A DNA stretch of 64,000 bases from positions 372,001-436,000 of the forward strand of contig NZ_JADFBX010000004.1 of the NCBI RefSeq assembly GCF_015223055.1, in the 5' to 3' direction. Under the pieces are notes generated by a model. The model saw nothing but the letters and a program-made list of their open reading frames with translations. It made no database searches and was not told the origin of the DNA. The translations under genes were made by a program, and so were the position numbers. Numbering within the stretch: position 1 is the stretch's first letter; each line of letters begins with the position of its first letter. The DNA is from Pedobacter sp. MC2016-24. Its GTDB lineage: Bacteria; Bacteroidota; Bacteroidia; Sphingobacteriales; Sphingobacteriaceae. Positions 8,536 through 17,483 of the stretch are shown piece after piece.

Positions 8536-9471
8536 TTATTTAATCACAAAGCCCATGTTGACATTGAAAAATGGCGCGGATATTTTTGTTCTGGATTTGT
8601 AGTTGTCTATCTTGTCGTTTACTTTTAATAATCGGGTAGTTAAAGAGCTTTTATAGCCGCCTTTTAGTCCCACCAATATTTTTTTACCCAGGAAACGCTC
8701 ATAGGCCAGGCTGGCATTGATGTCGTTGGAGTTCCATTCGTAATTGCCTTTTCGGTATTGCATTTCTGCCTCTTGTTTGATGAAAAATGAATTGTTGGTC
8801 AGCTCAATTCCTGTACTTAACCAACCGTTAAACACTCCCGGGCGCCTAAGCATTACCCTTTGCGGCAATACCATATCCAGTTCCCACTGGCTGTTGCTGA
8901 GTTTATGCCAGTAAGAAAACAGGGGGAAGAAAGGAATCAGTCCGGAGCCATCTAAATTTATGGCAATACCTATTGTAGTCAGGGTTGTCGCATTTGCCTT
9001 CAAAACGAGCGAAGAGGAGAGCAGTCCGGTCATTTTTTTAGGGTTGAAAAAGTTGGAACTACCCAGTACCACGGTAGCAGTATTGATCATCGGTTTGTTG
9101 AACAATGTAGTGCGGTACATACCAGAGAGTGCAGCGTCGAAATCGTCGGTATTGAATTTTGATTTTTGAAACAGGCCAGATGCTTCTTTGTGGTAATACC
9201 TGAGGTTTGAACGGGTGTAGGAAAGTGCTGTGGTTACTGAAAACTGTTTGTTTGTATAGAGGGGAATGACAGCTGCAATTTTTAAACGTTGCTCTGAAAG
9301 TTCTCCTTCCTGCTGTAAATCTCCTTCCTTACTGTAACGCTTATAATTTGCGTCGCCAAAAAAATCTTTTTGAATGGTAATCAGTTTTGAGTTGGCTGCA
9401 GGGTAGCGATTTTGTTGTGCTTGCAGGGTAGTGGCAAAAATGATCAGCGTAATCAGTAAGGGAAATCTCAT
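8536..9471 (-). CDS. Outer-membrane beta-barrel protein, DUF6268-like
   Basis: A 311-residue exported protein. I use the ATG at residue 7 of the longest frame because it starts a clear signal peptide (MRFPLLITLIIFATTLQAQQ). The rest is rich in short amphipathic strands with aromatic ends (VTTALSYTRSNLRYY, LVGLKGGYKSSLTTR) and ends in VNMGFVIK, as outer-membrane barrels do. Overall layout recalls DUF6268 proteins of Bacteroidota, but that family name is from memory. A perfect -7 element lies about 70 bases upstream. Function unknown. Confidence 0.65.
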   Translation of the reverse strand: MRFPLLITLIIFATTLQAQQNRYPAANSKLITIQKDFFGDANYKRYSKEGDLQQEGELSEQRLKIAAVIPLYTNKQFSVTTALSYTRSNLRYYHKEASGLFQKSKFNTDDFDAALSGMYRTTLFNKPMINTATVVLGSSNFFNPKKMTGLLSSSLVLKANATTLTTIGIAINLDGSGLIPFFPLFSYWHKLSNSQWELDMVLPQRVMLRRPGVFNGWLSTGIELTNNSFFIKQEAEMQYRKGNYEWNSNDINASLAYERFLGKKILVGLKGGYKSSLTTRLLKVNDKIDNYKSRTKISAPFFNVNMGFVIK

Positions 9472-9538
9472 GCAATTGTGTTTCCACAAAGCTGGGTAGT
9501 CGTGCCGTTTTTTGAAAGTGGTTTATTGCTGAAGCGGA

Positions 9539-9546
9539 CAAATTTA
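9539..9546 (-). promoter_or_regulatory. Candidate Bacteroidota -7 element for the barrel gene
   Basis: Read on the minus strand this is TAAATTTG, a full match to TAnnTTTG, and lies 68 bases before the start at 9471. No TTG is seen at the usual -33 distance, so support is from the -7 element only. Confidence 0.4.
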
Positions 9547-9603
9547 AGGTTGAGCTGATTGATCAGTTTAGTAAGATTTCTTTTTTTCGTTCCTAATTTA
9601 CCT

Positions 9604-10587
9604 TTAGAAATCATAGCAACGCAACTGGCGGTCTCTTCTCAAATTATTGCGGCCAATGTAAAAACCAGCTGATATTTCATGACTTCCATAATTGTAGTTG
9701 CGCAACTTATTCAGTGCATAATCATAAGAATATCCTATCCTTAAATTCTGCGTGGCAAAAACTTCAAGCATGCCACCAATGGCATTCCTTTTGGTTAAAT
9801 CTGCCTGTAGGTTCTTTTTATTGTACAAGTCGAAAGAGGTGCGGTAAAATGCCCCAAGCCATACGGCTTCTTTGAGCAGGAAGAAGGCATTTAGATCTAA
9901 AGACGAAGGCCCTTTGGTATCGTCGCTCAATAAAATCACAGGCTTAAATTTGACATCTTCATTAACTGTCATTAAGCCCCCTGCTGTAAAGTAAAAATGG
10001 GGTTGAGGTACAGGAACCATTAAGTCATCGGTGTTCTTTTTAGCCATATATTTAGCCAAAACATTGGTTGCCGAAAAGCCGACAAAGAAATCCCGGTTGG
10101 CATAATACACGCCAAAACGTGCATCCGGTACCGTATTGGTTTGCGAGGAAACACTGATCAGCTGGTCGCCAGGCTTATAACCTTCTAATCTGCTGCCATC
10201 CAGGCCAAGCTGCATAATCCCTGCAGCTATCCCAAAAGATAGTTTAGAGTCTTCATTGTCGCCCAACCTGATTTTATAAGCATAATTGGCATAGGCTGTC
10301 AGGTAAGTCTGGGCACCCAATTGGTCATTCGAAACGATGAGACCTAAGCCTACATTGGTTTCTTTATAAGCGCCGTCGGCTGCAATGGAGAAGCTTCGTG
10401 GAGCGCCTTTTACACCTTCCCATTGGGAGCGGTAAAATGACTGGATGTAAATTTCTTCTTTGTACCCTGCGTAGGCAGGATTGATGTGTAATCCGTTAAA
10501 TACGTATTGCGTAAACTGTGAATCCTGCTGTGCCTTTGCAGGAAGAATGATACTGAGCGCAACTAAAAATACGATGAACTGTTTCAT
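9604..10587 (-). CDS. PorP/SprF family type IX secretion-associated outer-membrane protein
   Basis: A 327-residue protein with a signal peptide (MKQFIVFLVALSIILPAKAQ) followed by the family hallmark QDSQFTQYVFNGLHINPAYAG, then barrel strands. SprF-type proteins are encoded beside, and help secrete, large CHU_C-ended adhesins through the type IX system. Here the gene immediately follows such a gene with a 1-base gap, the classical arrangement. It ends in LRRDRQLRCYDF, an odd arginine-rich tail for an outer-membrane barrel and with an unpaired cysteine. Family call confident; partner inferred from position. Confidence 0.92.
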   Translation of the reverse strand: MKQFIVFLVALSIILPAKAQQDSQFTQYVFNGLHINPAYAGYKEEIYIQSFYRSQWEGVKGAPRSFSIAADGAYKETNVGLGLIVSNDQLGAQTYLTAYANYAYKIRLGDNEDSKLSFGIAAGIMQLGLDGSRLEGYKPGDQLISVSSQTNTVPDARFGVYYANRDFFVGFSATNVLAKYMAKKNTDDLMVPVPQPHFYFTAGGLMTVNEDVKFKPVILLSDDTKGPSSLDLNAFFLLKEAVWLGAFYRTSFDLYNKKNLQADLTKRNAIGGMLEVFATQNLRIGYSYDYALNKLRNYNYGSHEISAGFYIGRNNLRRDRQLRCYDF

Positions 10588-10588
10588 G

Positions 10589-11536
10589 TTATTTATTTCG
10601 TATAACGGTTACATAACCTTTGTAAACGCCCCATTTATCTGCGGCGGTTTTAATTTTTAACAGGTAATAATAGGTGCCCTCGTTGAGGCCATCTGCATTC
10701 CAATCGTTTTTATACCCTTTTTTCTCATAAACAGTACCTCCCCAACGGTTCATAATGGTCAATTCATTGGCTTCATAATAATTGAGCCCAGGAATTTCGA
10801 AAACGTCGTTCAAACCATCGCCGTTAGGCGTAAATACATTGGGGATTATTATCGCAGCTATGTCCTTTTGATTTACCGAGGTATTGTTTGATAAGTCCGG
10901 ATCGGTTTCATTTGCCGATACAGATGCTGTGTTCCTGATGATGCCCGGCTGTATGGCCGTAACTTTAATTTTTAAATCGTCAGATTGCCCATTGTCCAGT
11001 TTGCTGATTTCCCACAATATGGTTCTGGTACCGCTGTTATAGCTTACGGAGCCAAGTTTAGGGAAGGTCCAGTTTTCCAGTCTGAGTTCTGGTGGAAGTA
11101 CATCCACTACTTTTACCAGTGTTGCATCTGCGCTGCCTTTGTTGCTTACCCGAATCAGGTATTCGAAAGGATCGTTGATGGTCAGGGCACGGGTTTCGGC
11201 AGTTTTGTCGACTTTTACATCGGCAATTAGACTGCCACGGGGCTCTACTTTGATGATGACGCCTTCGGATATATCTGAGGCGCATCCTTGTGCGTTAAAC
11301 GCGACTACGCTGTAGGTGCCTGCAAGCATTACTGTGTATTCAATAGATGTTGAGCCAGTAATTGCAGTGCCGTCTTTGATCCACTGGTAGGTTGTTGCGT
11401 TAACAGAATTCGCGCGCAATTTCACAGAACTTCCCTGAGGGATGTTCACGACTTGCGGGCCAGAAGATTGCGCAAAGCCGGCTGTTGCTAAAAGCAACAG
11501 CAGACTTGACACAAAACTTGTTTTTCTGTTAGGCAT
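10589..11536 (-). CDS. Type IX-secreted protein with Ig-like, DUF11-like and CHU_C domains
   Basis: A 315-residue surface or secreted protein. Signal peptide to about residue 22; an Ig-like domain (about 25-95, [10 protein letters not shown]); a DUF11-like domain (about 105-220, [20 protein letters not shown]); then the gliding-motility C-terminal domain beginning [20 protein letters not shown] and ending YVTVIRNK. The last domain is the type B signal recognised by the type IX secretion system. It is unusually short for this class, which often runs to thousands of residues. Co-transcribed with the PorP/SprF gene downstream. Confidence 0.92.
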   Translation of the reverse strand: MPNRKTSFVSSLLLLLATAGFAQSSGPQVVNIPQGSSVKLRANSVNATTYQWIKDGTAITGSTSIEYTVMLAGTYSVVAFNAQGCASDISEGVIIKVEPRGSLIADVKVDKTAETRALTINDPFEYLIRVSNKGSADATLVKVVDVLPPELRLENWTFPKLGSVSYNSGTRTILWEISKLDNGQSDDLKIKVTAIQPGIIRNTASVSANETDPDLSNNTSVNQKDIAAIIIPNVFTPNGDGLNDVFEIPGLNYYEANELTIMNRWGGTVYEKKGYKNDWNADGLNEGTYYYLLKIKTAADKWGVYKGYVTVIRNK

Positions 11537-11549
11537 AGATTACAATTTA

Positions 11550-12278
11550 TTAACTAGCGCTAATGGTAATTATTGGGGCAGTTGGTTTCTCAATAACTGT
11601 AATTACTTTGGTTACGGCCGAAGTTGCTTCACAACCAGTTCCAAGAAGTGTATTTGTTGGTGAAGCAGCAGCTTTGTATTTAACCTTTCCTGTAACAGTG
11701 TAAACTCCAGGGATGAGTGTAGTTAAAGTAAACTTTCCGGTTGCCTGATCAATTGTGCCAACAGTAGTTCCGTCTACAACGTTGGTACCTGAACTCGTAA
11801 CAGCGGATACACTGTACGTATAATCAAGAACTAAATCACTTCCGCTAGTTGATGGGAGTACTGGACCTGTAACCGTTATGTCTGAGGAAACTACAGTTGT
11901 ATTAGCCGCACAATATGAAGGATGGGTTGGATCTACTAAAGCAATCGAAAGGGAAGGTAGAACAATAAATGTATTTTCTACAACGTCAGCCGGACAGATT
12001 CCTGAACCAGGGACTGTTTGTGCCGAACTAAGATAAACTGTGTAGCTGCCGGACGCGGGTAAGGTCGTAGGAGCAGTTGCTGAAGGAAATCCAGTAATCG
12101 AAGCCCCACCTGCGGCAGGCTTTACATCCCATGTGTAAGTGATTCCTGTAACTACCGGAGTGGTTAAACTCAAGGTGGCACCACTGCAGGTGTAATATGT
12201 CGCTGACCATGCAGTGCTGCTAACGAATAAAAATAAAGCTACCAAGCTTGCTTTTAAAAATGTAATTTTTGTTTTCAT
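11550..12278 (-). CDS. Secreted Ig-like protein without sorting domain
   Basis: A 242-residue protein with its own signal peptide (MKTKITFLKASLVALFLFVS then TAWS) and two beta-sandwich-like segments rich in Thr, Ser and Val, separated by TYSVSAVTSSGT and similar strands. Cysteines are spaced as pairs that could form disulfides. It lacks a CHU_C or type A sorting domain and ends EKPTAPIITISAS. It lies 13 bases before the CHU_C gene and 29 bases after another secreted protein, so the three form one transcription unit with PorP/SprF. It may be a subunit of a surface filament or matrix; this is inference. Confidence 0.65.
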   Translation of the reverse strand: MKTKITFLKASLVALFLFVSSTAWSATYYTCSGATLSLTTPVVTGITYTWDVKPAAGGASITGFPSATAPTTLPASGSYTVYLSSAQTVPGSGICPADVVENTFIVLPSLSIALVDPTHPSYCAANTTVVSSDITVTGPVLPSTSGSDLVLDYTYSVSAVTSSGTNVVDGTTVGTIDQATGKFTLTTLIPGVYTVTGKVKYKAAASPTNTLLGTGCEATSAVTKVITVIEKPTAPIITISAS

Positions 12279-12307
12279 GTTCTTGTTGTTAAGAGTTGGC
12301 TTTTTTG

Positions 12308-14344
12308 TTAATTGGATGTTATATTTAAATGTGGTGAAGCAACCTTGGGGTGGACTATCAGGCTGAAATTGTTAATCGTACTGACACAGCCACTAACGTT
12401 TTTTACGGTAATCGTGCCTAAATATGTCGAGGCTGATGCCGTAGTTGGAACAGCTAAAACTATTGATGTTGAAGTTAAGGTCGCGTCCTGTATATCAACG
12501 AAGCCTGATGTGTGGGCTGCTGTATTCCATATGATACTATATGTTGTTGGTGAATTTGTTGTAGCAGAGTAGGTTAGGTTTGTACTACTTAATCCGGCAC
12601 AAACCAAAGGATTTGAACCTAGTGTAATCGTAGGAAGATTGTTAACCGTTACTGTTATCTTGTTACTTATTCCCTCACAAATCTTTGAATTTATTGTAGA
12701 GTATGCTATTCTCTGATAATAGGTTGTTTGTGTTATAGCTGATGGCTCAGCATATGTAGCATTTGTAGCTCCTGTTATGTTTGAAAAAGTAAGGTTGTCA
12801 GTAGATTTTTGCCATTGATAGGAAATTGTTGAAGTTGGAATGCCTGTAGCTAATGTACTAGTGAACAGAGTAGGGGTAGAGCCTAAGCAAATTGATTGAT
12901 CTGAAGAAATGGTTCCAGCAGTTACTTCGTTTAGAATAATGGTAACTGGAATCCTTCCAGAAGTTTCGGTGCAATTTGTTCTTGTAGCTTCGACATAAAA
13001 TATATTTGTACCACTTACAAGGGTCGAAGTCAAAGGAGTAAATGTATCACCAGACAATAGTATTGTACCTCCAGATGCTGAATTGTACCAGTTGTAAGTT
13101 GTGCAATCTTGTTTATCGTTTATTTTTAACTGAACAGTCGAGCCTTTACATATAGTTTTAGAACTCCCTAATGTTCCATCAAGTAGAAATGTAGGAACAA
13201 TAACTTTTTTCACATCATAAATTCTTAAACCAGGAACCAGGCCTACAGTGGCCACTCCACCAACCTTTACTTGAACTCTGTCATATTTTCCATAAGATGT
13301 TGGCGGTGAAATCAATAGCTTTCTCTTTGTTTCTCCAATTAATGCGCCTGGCAATAGACTTAAAGAAAGTAAAGTAGAACTGCTAGATATTGGTAAGCCA
13401 ACAGCCGTTGATCCATTATACAGTTGAATAGTGAATCCCGACAAAAGACTTAAATTTAGAAGGCCGCCACCCGGATCTTCAATGATCATTTCTATTGCGT
13501 CTCCAGGTTGGGCAGGCATTTTTAAAACACTGGTATGAAATATTTCACCTACTAATTGTACCCCAGCGTTTAATTCTGCATATGTTGTTAATGGAAAATT
13601 ATCTATTGCATTCCGTGGATTTGTTACACTGGCAGTTGCATCTAAAATTCCTCCAACTAATCCAGGTTTCACTCCAGATAAAACGTCAATAAAACTGTTG
13701 CAGCTTTGTAAGGTCAGATCATCTTCATATATGTAGGCATGATAGACTTGCGCTGACAAAGCTACTCCAAGGACTGATCCAACGTTTATCCAGATTCCCT
13801 GATATTTATCCGAAGGAATTACGGTGAATTCAAGCTCTCCTACTCCATTTACTAAGCTAACTAGTGCAGAGCTTGTAAAAGGACTACCAACAGGATCTGC
13901 TTGCCACCTAGCCCCAACCCCCAATACTCCGCCATAGTAATTTAAGTTATTAAAAGGTTGAAGTGAGACATTATTTAATACTCCTAAGATTGAGGTTGGG
14001 AGTGATAGTTTTATAGTAACCGGTGTGTTTTTAGGAATATAATTTGTTCCACTAGTAAATTCCAAATATTGAGTAGCTTGACTTTGATTTAATACCCCAA
14101 CATCTACTGTTAATGTTGAATATGATGCTAAATCATTATCTACAGCATTTCCGTCATTTGATATTGTTCCAGGTAAAAGAAGTCCTAATAATGCTTGTCC
14201 GTAAAATTTCTGATTAGTAGCGTATTTGCGTTTTTTAGGAATACAATCCTGCCCCTTAACCACACCACTTCCAGCTACCACTAACATTGCTGTCAGTAGC
14301 ATTAAAGTGAATATGTTTTTTCTTGTGAACGAGCGCATGGACAT
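12308..14344 (-). CDS. Large secreted Ig-like repeat protein
   Basis: About 678 residues. The first ATG is at 14342-14344; another at 14336-14338 also fits, each giving the signal peptide IFTLMLLTAMLVVAGSG. Residues about 40-380 form an unassigned beta-rich region with repeated leucine/glycine strands. From about 400 on there are CHU_C-associated Ig-like units (KTICKGSTVQLKIND, QSICLGSTPTLFTS, NPLVCAGLSSTNL). It ends PKVASPHLNITSN with no CHU_C domain. First gene of the secreted-protein operon; more AT-rich than the genes downstream. Probably an extracellular structural or adhesive protein. Confidence 0.7.
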   Translation of the reverse strand: MSMRSFTRKNIFTLMLLTAMLVVAGSGVVKGQDCIPKKRKYATNQKFYGQALLGLLLPGTISNDGNAVDNDLASYSTLTVDVGVLNQSQATQYLEFTSGTNYIPKNTPVTIKLSLPTSILGVLNNVSLQPFNNLNYYGGVLGVGARWQADPVGSPFTSSALVSLVNGVGELEFTVIPSDKYQGIWINVGSVLGVALSAQVYHAYIYEDDLTLQSCNSFIDVLSGVKPGLVGGILDATASVTNPRNAIDNFPLTTYAELNAGVQLVGEIFHTSVLKMPAQPGDAIEMIIEDPGGGLLNLSLLSGFTIQLYNGSTAVGLPISSSSTLLSLSLLPGALIGETKRKLLISPPTSYGKYDRVQVKVGGVATVGLVPGLRIYDVKKVIVPTFLLDGTLGSSKTICKGSTVQLKINDKQDCTTYNWYNSASGGTILLSGDTFTPLTSTLVSGTNIFYVEATRTNCTETSGRIPVTIILNEVTAGTISSDQSICLGSTPTLFTSTLATGIPTSTISYQWQKSTDNLTFSNITGATNATYAEPSAITQTTYYQRIAYSTINSKICEGISNKITVTVNNLPTITLGSNPLVCAGLSSTNLTYSATTNSPTTYSIIWNTAAHTSGFVDIQDATLTSTSIVLAVPTTASASTYLGTITVKNVSGCVSTINNFSLIVHPKVASPHLNITSN

Positions 14345-14410
14345 CAATCTTAGATAATCTAAAAAACTGCCTTTTTAATATTGATTTGGCTGTTTTTTAG
14401 TTTTCGCTAT

Positions 14411-14418
14411 CAAAAATA
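14411..14418 (-). promoter_or_regulatory. Candidate -7 element for the secreted-protein operon
   Basis: TATTTTTG on the minus strand, a full TAnnTTTG match, 67 bases before the ATG at 14344. The flanks CTAT...ATAG make a small inverted repeat around it. Confidence 0.45.
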
Positions 14419-14881
14419 GGTCAGAAAAGCAATGAATTTTCGTTCATATTGTTCAGTTTAAGTTGTGGTTTAATCCGTTAATAGCTGCGGGTAAAAAATG
14501 CCGCTTAAGCCCCTGGTAGTAAAACCTTGTTCGTTAGTGTTTTCAGCGCGATATTGCGTTTATTCATTTTGTTCAGCATAAAAAAAGTGCCGCTGAAGCC
14601 TTGAATGCCCCATACTTAAACGATCAATATTTATAATTCCGATAAGATTTTGGTTACTGTATGATAACGACGTTAATTTATGATTTGGTTATTCTGGGAC
14701 AATTAAGCAGGGGATGTGGTGAGGACAATTCAATTGGATAAATTTTGTCATATTAATGTCTTTTTAGTGGAATTCTGCGCTTTTTTTAGAAAAAATAAAA
14801 CTGCCTTTGAATAGATTTAAAGCCACTTTTTTTTTGCGTTGTAGGACCCTCCCGAGGCCCTGTTAGGACCCCCTTTGGGAC

Positions 14882-14912
14882 TTGACAAACGCTTATTGAT
14901 TGATTATCTTAG
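14882..14912 (+). promoter_or_regulatory. Candidate promoter of the DUF6266 transcript
   Basis: TTG at 14882-14884, a 20-base spacer and TATCTTAG at 14905-14912 resemble the Bacteroidota TTG/TAnnTTTG promoter with correct spacing. A transcript from here would carry a leader of about 170 bases before the DUF6266 start. Confidence 0.45.
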
Positions 14913-14984
14913 CATTAGTTAAAAAGAATAGGGAAGAAGTAGCTTATATGCAGTTGGTATCTAAGTCGTATCAACGTCGTAATT

Positions 14985-15047
14985 ATGGGGGCCTTGCCGG
15001 GGCATTCTGCAGGTGTTTCTGGGGCCTTGCTGGGGCTAACAACCTGA
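14985..15047 (+). other. Possible 20-codon leader ORF with a repeated 16-mer
   Basis: GGGGCCTTGCCGGGGC at 14988-15003 recurs with one change at 15021-15036, exactly 33 bases on. Both copies lie in frame in a small ORF (ATG 14985, TGA 15045) encoding a peptide starting MGALPGHSAG and ending LLGLTT. Translation is unproven; the repeats could equally act as RNA structure ahead of the DUF6266 gene. Confidence 0.3.
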
Positions 15048-15092
15048 CCAATGCTTTTTAAATAATTATTTAACAATTAACAAAATAAGAAG

Positions 15093-15728
15093 ATGGCAAG
15101 ATTAAAAAACGGTATCCTGGGTGGGATACATGGAAAATTGGCTAACGTAGTTGGCTATTCACTAAATGGGCAAGACATTATTCGCACAATTGGTAAAAGT
15201 AAAAAGCGCTTAACCGAAAAGCAATTGTACAACAAATTGAAAATGGCTGTTGTCATGGATTTTTTAAGCGGTTTAGACAGCTTGATTGAGAAAGGCTTTG
15301 GTCCAATGGCCGAAGGGACTACAAAAAACTATCACAACCTTGCTGTTGCCTTCAACAATCCAAATGCTTTAAAGGGGATTTGTCCGGATGTTGAAATTGA
15401 TTTACCGAAGTTTGTGTTCAGCGCGGGGGATTTACCGCAACCGGAAGAGACAAAGGTAGAAATGGTTGAAAATGGTTTACTGTTTACCTGGAGTAAAAAA
15501 GGTTTCTCATTCCCTGATAATCAAGATCAGGTGATGTTATTTGCTTACGCACCCGACACCGGGGACAAGCGATTCAAATGGAACGGAGCAAGAAGGTTTC
15601 AAGGACAGGACGTTCTTGAAATACCATCGTTATTACGAGATAAGCGCCTTGAGGTGTATATTTCTTTTGTTTCAGATGATCGCAAACGGGCCGCAAATAG
15701 TTTGTATTTAGGTACTATTAACGGATAG
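15093..15728 (+). CDS. DUF6266 family protein
   Basis: A 211-residue protein with no signal peptide. Its N-terminus MARLKNGILGGIHGKLANVV matches the opening I know for DUF6266 proteins, a Bacteroidota family expanded in Pedobacter-like genomes. Residues 1-90 look helical and basic; residues 100-211 look beta-rich (LLFTWSKKGFSF, LEVYISFVSDDRK). No catalytic motif is visible and no function is known. It is a single-gene unit, with a candidate promoter 180 bases upstream and a strong hairpin 50 bases downstream. Confidence 0.8.
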   Translation: MARLKNGILGGIHGKLANVVGYSLNGQDIIRTIGKSKKRLTEKQLYNKLKMAVVMDFLSGLDSLIEKGFGPMAEGTTKNYHNLAVAFNNPNALKGICPDVEIDLPKFVFSAGDLPQPEETKVEMVENGLLFTWSKKGFSFPDNQDQVMLFAYAPDTGDKRFKWNGARRFQGQDVLEIPSLLRDKRLEVYISFVSDDRKRAANSLYLGTING

Positions 15729-15774
15729 CTGTTTTAGGAAACGTGGTTAATTTGCGTAACTGCTGGTGTAATTT

Positions 15775-15813
15775 ATCGAGGTAATCTCCTTTTCACATGG
15801 GGATTACCTCGAT
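15775..15813 (+). terminator. 15-bp hairpin after DUF6266
   Basis: ATCGAGGTAATCTCC pairs with GGGGATTACCTCGAT, 15 bp with one G-U pair and a 9-base loop. No T-run follows, so it may stop transcription with a factor's help or protect the mRNA 3' end. It lies 46 bases after the DUF6266 stop. Confidence 0.6.
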
Positions 15814-15854
15814 AGTACATTGATCTGGTCTCACCTAACTCCCTAAAAACTTAG

Positions 15855-15862
15855 TATCTTTG
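15855..15862 (+). promoter_or_regulatory. Perfect -7 element almost touching the next start codon
   Basis: TATCTTTG matches TAnnTTTG and ends only 5 bases before the ATG at 15868. Transcription would begin at or within a base or two of the start codon, giving a leaderless or near-leaderless mRNA. No -33 TTG is seen at a normal distance. Confidence 0.45.
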
Positions 15863-15867
15863 CTCAT

Positions 15868-17394
15868 ATGATCAGAAAGTACCCTATAGGATTGCAGTCG
15901 TTCCGTAAAATACGGGAAGGAGAGTTTTTATATATAGATAAAACCCAACTCATTTACGATCTCGTTAATTCTGGTAATTATTACTTTTTGAGCCGCCCAA
16001 GACGTTTTGGGAAGTCCTTGCTGGTAGATACAATTGATGAGCTCTTTTCTGGTAGTAAAGAACTTTTTGAAGGATTGTGGATTGAAAATCATTGGAACTG
16101 GGAACAGAAAAATCCGGTGATCCATATTTCCTTTTCTGATATTGGTGTAAATACAATGGGTTTGACTGCTGCAATTTACAATGCATTAGAGATAGCAGCA
16201 AGAAAACTTAGCATTCACTTAACTGCTGTTACCTATGATCAGCAATTCAGAGAATTGATTGAAAAGGCTTCGGTCAATGGAAAGGTCGTCATCTTGATCG
16301 ATGAATACGATAAACCCATTATAGACTACCTGGATAACCTTTCTAAAGCTGAAGAGCACCGGAAGATTATGAGTAATTTTTATTCTATATTGAAGGGCGC
16401 TGATGCACATATCCGTTTTTTACTGATTACCGGCGTGAGTCGTTTCAGCAAGGTGAGCATCTTTTCTGACTTGAATAATTTAAATGACATTACGCTTTCT
16501 ACACGTTTTGGTGCAATCGCTGGTATAACCCAAAGAGAACTGGAAGATAATTTTAAACAGGAGATTGCTTCATTGCAGCAGGAAAATGGAAATATACTTG
16601 AAGCGATCAAAAGTTGGTATAATGGCTATTCCTGGGATGCGAAGACTAAGGTATACAATCCATTTTCATTGTTGAACTTTATGGCCGAACCTGTTTTTAG
16701 GAATTATTGGTTTGCAACGGGGTCACCAACTTTTTTAATTAAAGGAATAAGGTTAAAGGGAGAGTATAATTTTGAAAATGTAAGTAGTAATGAAAACAAA
16801 TTAGGGGATTTTGATCCTACAAATCTCTTATCAGTGCCACTGCTATTTCAAACAGGGTATTTAACCATAAAACATTACGACAATACGACCAGAAATTACA
16901 CTTTAAGTTACCCAAATCTGGAAGTAAAGGACAGCTTGTTAGATAATTTACTCAGTGCTTATCGGGGTGTTTTCCCCAATACCTCATCTGAAGAGACTGG
17001 TAATCTTTTGCTCTCTCTGAATGCTAATGATATTCCCGGAATCATCAATGCATTGAATGCAGTAATTGGTAGTATACCTTTTGATCACTGGCGTGCTGAT
17101 ACAGAATCGATCTTCCATATTATTACCTTGCTTACTTTTCAAAAGATTGGCGTAGATGTACAAACTGAAGTTCATAGCAATAAAGGTCGTTGTGATATTC
17201 TGGTGAAAACGGACCGATACATTTATGTGATAGAGTTGAAGCGTGACGGGACTGCAGAGGAAGCATTGGACCAAATCTTAAATACCAACTATTTACAACC
17301 CTATGCTGCTGATCAGCGCAAAAAAATCGCTTTAGGCATTAGTTTCTCTTCTGAAAATAGGGTTGTTGAAGCATATTTGTCTAAAGAAATTTAA
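15868..17394 (+). CDS. AAA-ATPase-like protein with C-terminal PD-(D/E)XK nuclease-like domain
   Basis: A 508-residue protein of a family very common in Bacteroidota. The N-terminus IGLQSFRKIREGEFLYIDKT is the family start. A Walker A variant (RPRRFGKSLLV) lies near residue 45 and a Walker B (VILIDEYDKPI) near residue 140. The C-terminal domain has the PD-(D/E)XK core as GRCDILV and VIELKRDGT (about residues 437-455), with catalytic D, E and K present. Often copied many times per genome; role uncertain, with defence or mobile-element links suggested by the fold. No transposase or repeat flanks it here. Confidence 0.85.
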   Translation: MIRKYPIGLQSFRKIREGEFLYIDKTQLIYDLVNSGNYYFLSRPRRFGKSLLVDTIDELFSGSKELFEGLWIENHWNWEQKNPVIHISFSDIGVNTMGLTAAIYNALEIAARKLSIHLTAVTYDQQFRELIEKASVNGKVVILIDEYDKPIIDYLDNLSKAEEHRKIMSNFYSILKGADAHIRFLLITGVSRFSKVSIFSDLNNLNDITLSTRFGAIAGITQRELEDNFKQEIASLQQENGNILEAIKSWYNGYSWDAKTKVYNPFSLLNFMAEPVFRNYWFATGSPTFLIKGIRLKGEYNFENVSSNENKLGDFDPTNLLSVPLLFQTGYLTIKHYDNTTRNYTLSYPNLEVKDSLLDNLLSAYRGVFPNTSSEETGNLLLSLNANDIPGIINALNAVIGSIPFDHWRADTESIFHIITLLTFQKIGVDVQTEVHSNKGRCDILVKTDRYIYVIELKRDGTAEEALDQILNTNYLQPYAADQRKKIALGISFSSENRVVEAYLSKEI

Positions 17395-17432
17395 GTAGTT
17401 CGAATTAAATCTAGTAATTTAGTAGTATTTAT

Positions 17433-17440
17433 TATATTTG
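17433..17440 (+). promoter_or_regulatory. Candidate -7 element for the fatty-acid hydroxylase gene
   Basis: TATATTTG is a full TAnnTTTG match 80 bases before the start at 17520. A perfect 16-base palindrome lies at 17468-17483, about 20-25 bases after the expected transcription start. Confidence 0.45.
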
Positions 17441-17467
17441 TTTTACATGAACAGTCTTGAGCAGTAA

Positions 17468-17483
17468 TTCACCTTAAGGTGAA
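17468..17483. promoter_or_regulatory. Perfect 16-base palindrome, possible operator
   Basis: TTCACCTTAAGGTGAA is its own reverse complement over all 16 bases. It sits between a -7 element and the hydroxylase start codon, a position suited to a dimeric repressor. No regulator gene is adjacent. Confidence 0.45.

Larger units (their letters stand above)
14345..15092. other. 748-base intergenic region
   Basis: Divergent region between the secreted-protein operon and DUF6266. It holds a -7 element for the leftward operon at 14411-14418, a -33/-7 pair for the rightward gene at 14882-14912, and a GC-rich leader after about 14980 with two near-identical 16-mers. The middle, about 14430-14840, shows no reading frame or repeat that I would defend. 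Confidence 0.5.

Noticed and set aside
14443..14576. TTCATTTTGTTCAG at 14563 and 40453 with a near match at 14443
   Set aside because: Fourteen-base matches are expected by chance in 64 kb of AT-rich DNA on both strands, and the sites share no consistent position relative to genes.
15868..17394. AAA/PD-(D/E)XK gene as a mobile element
   Set aside because: No terminal inverted repeats, target duplication or transposase were found around it.
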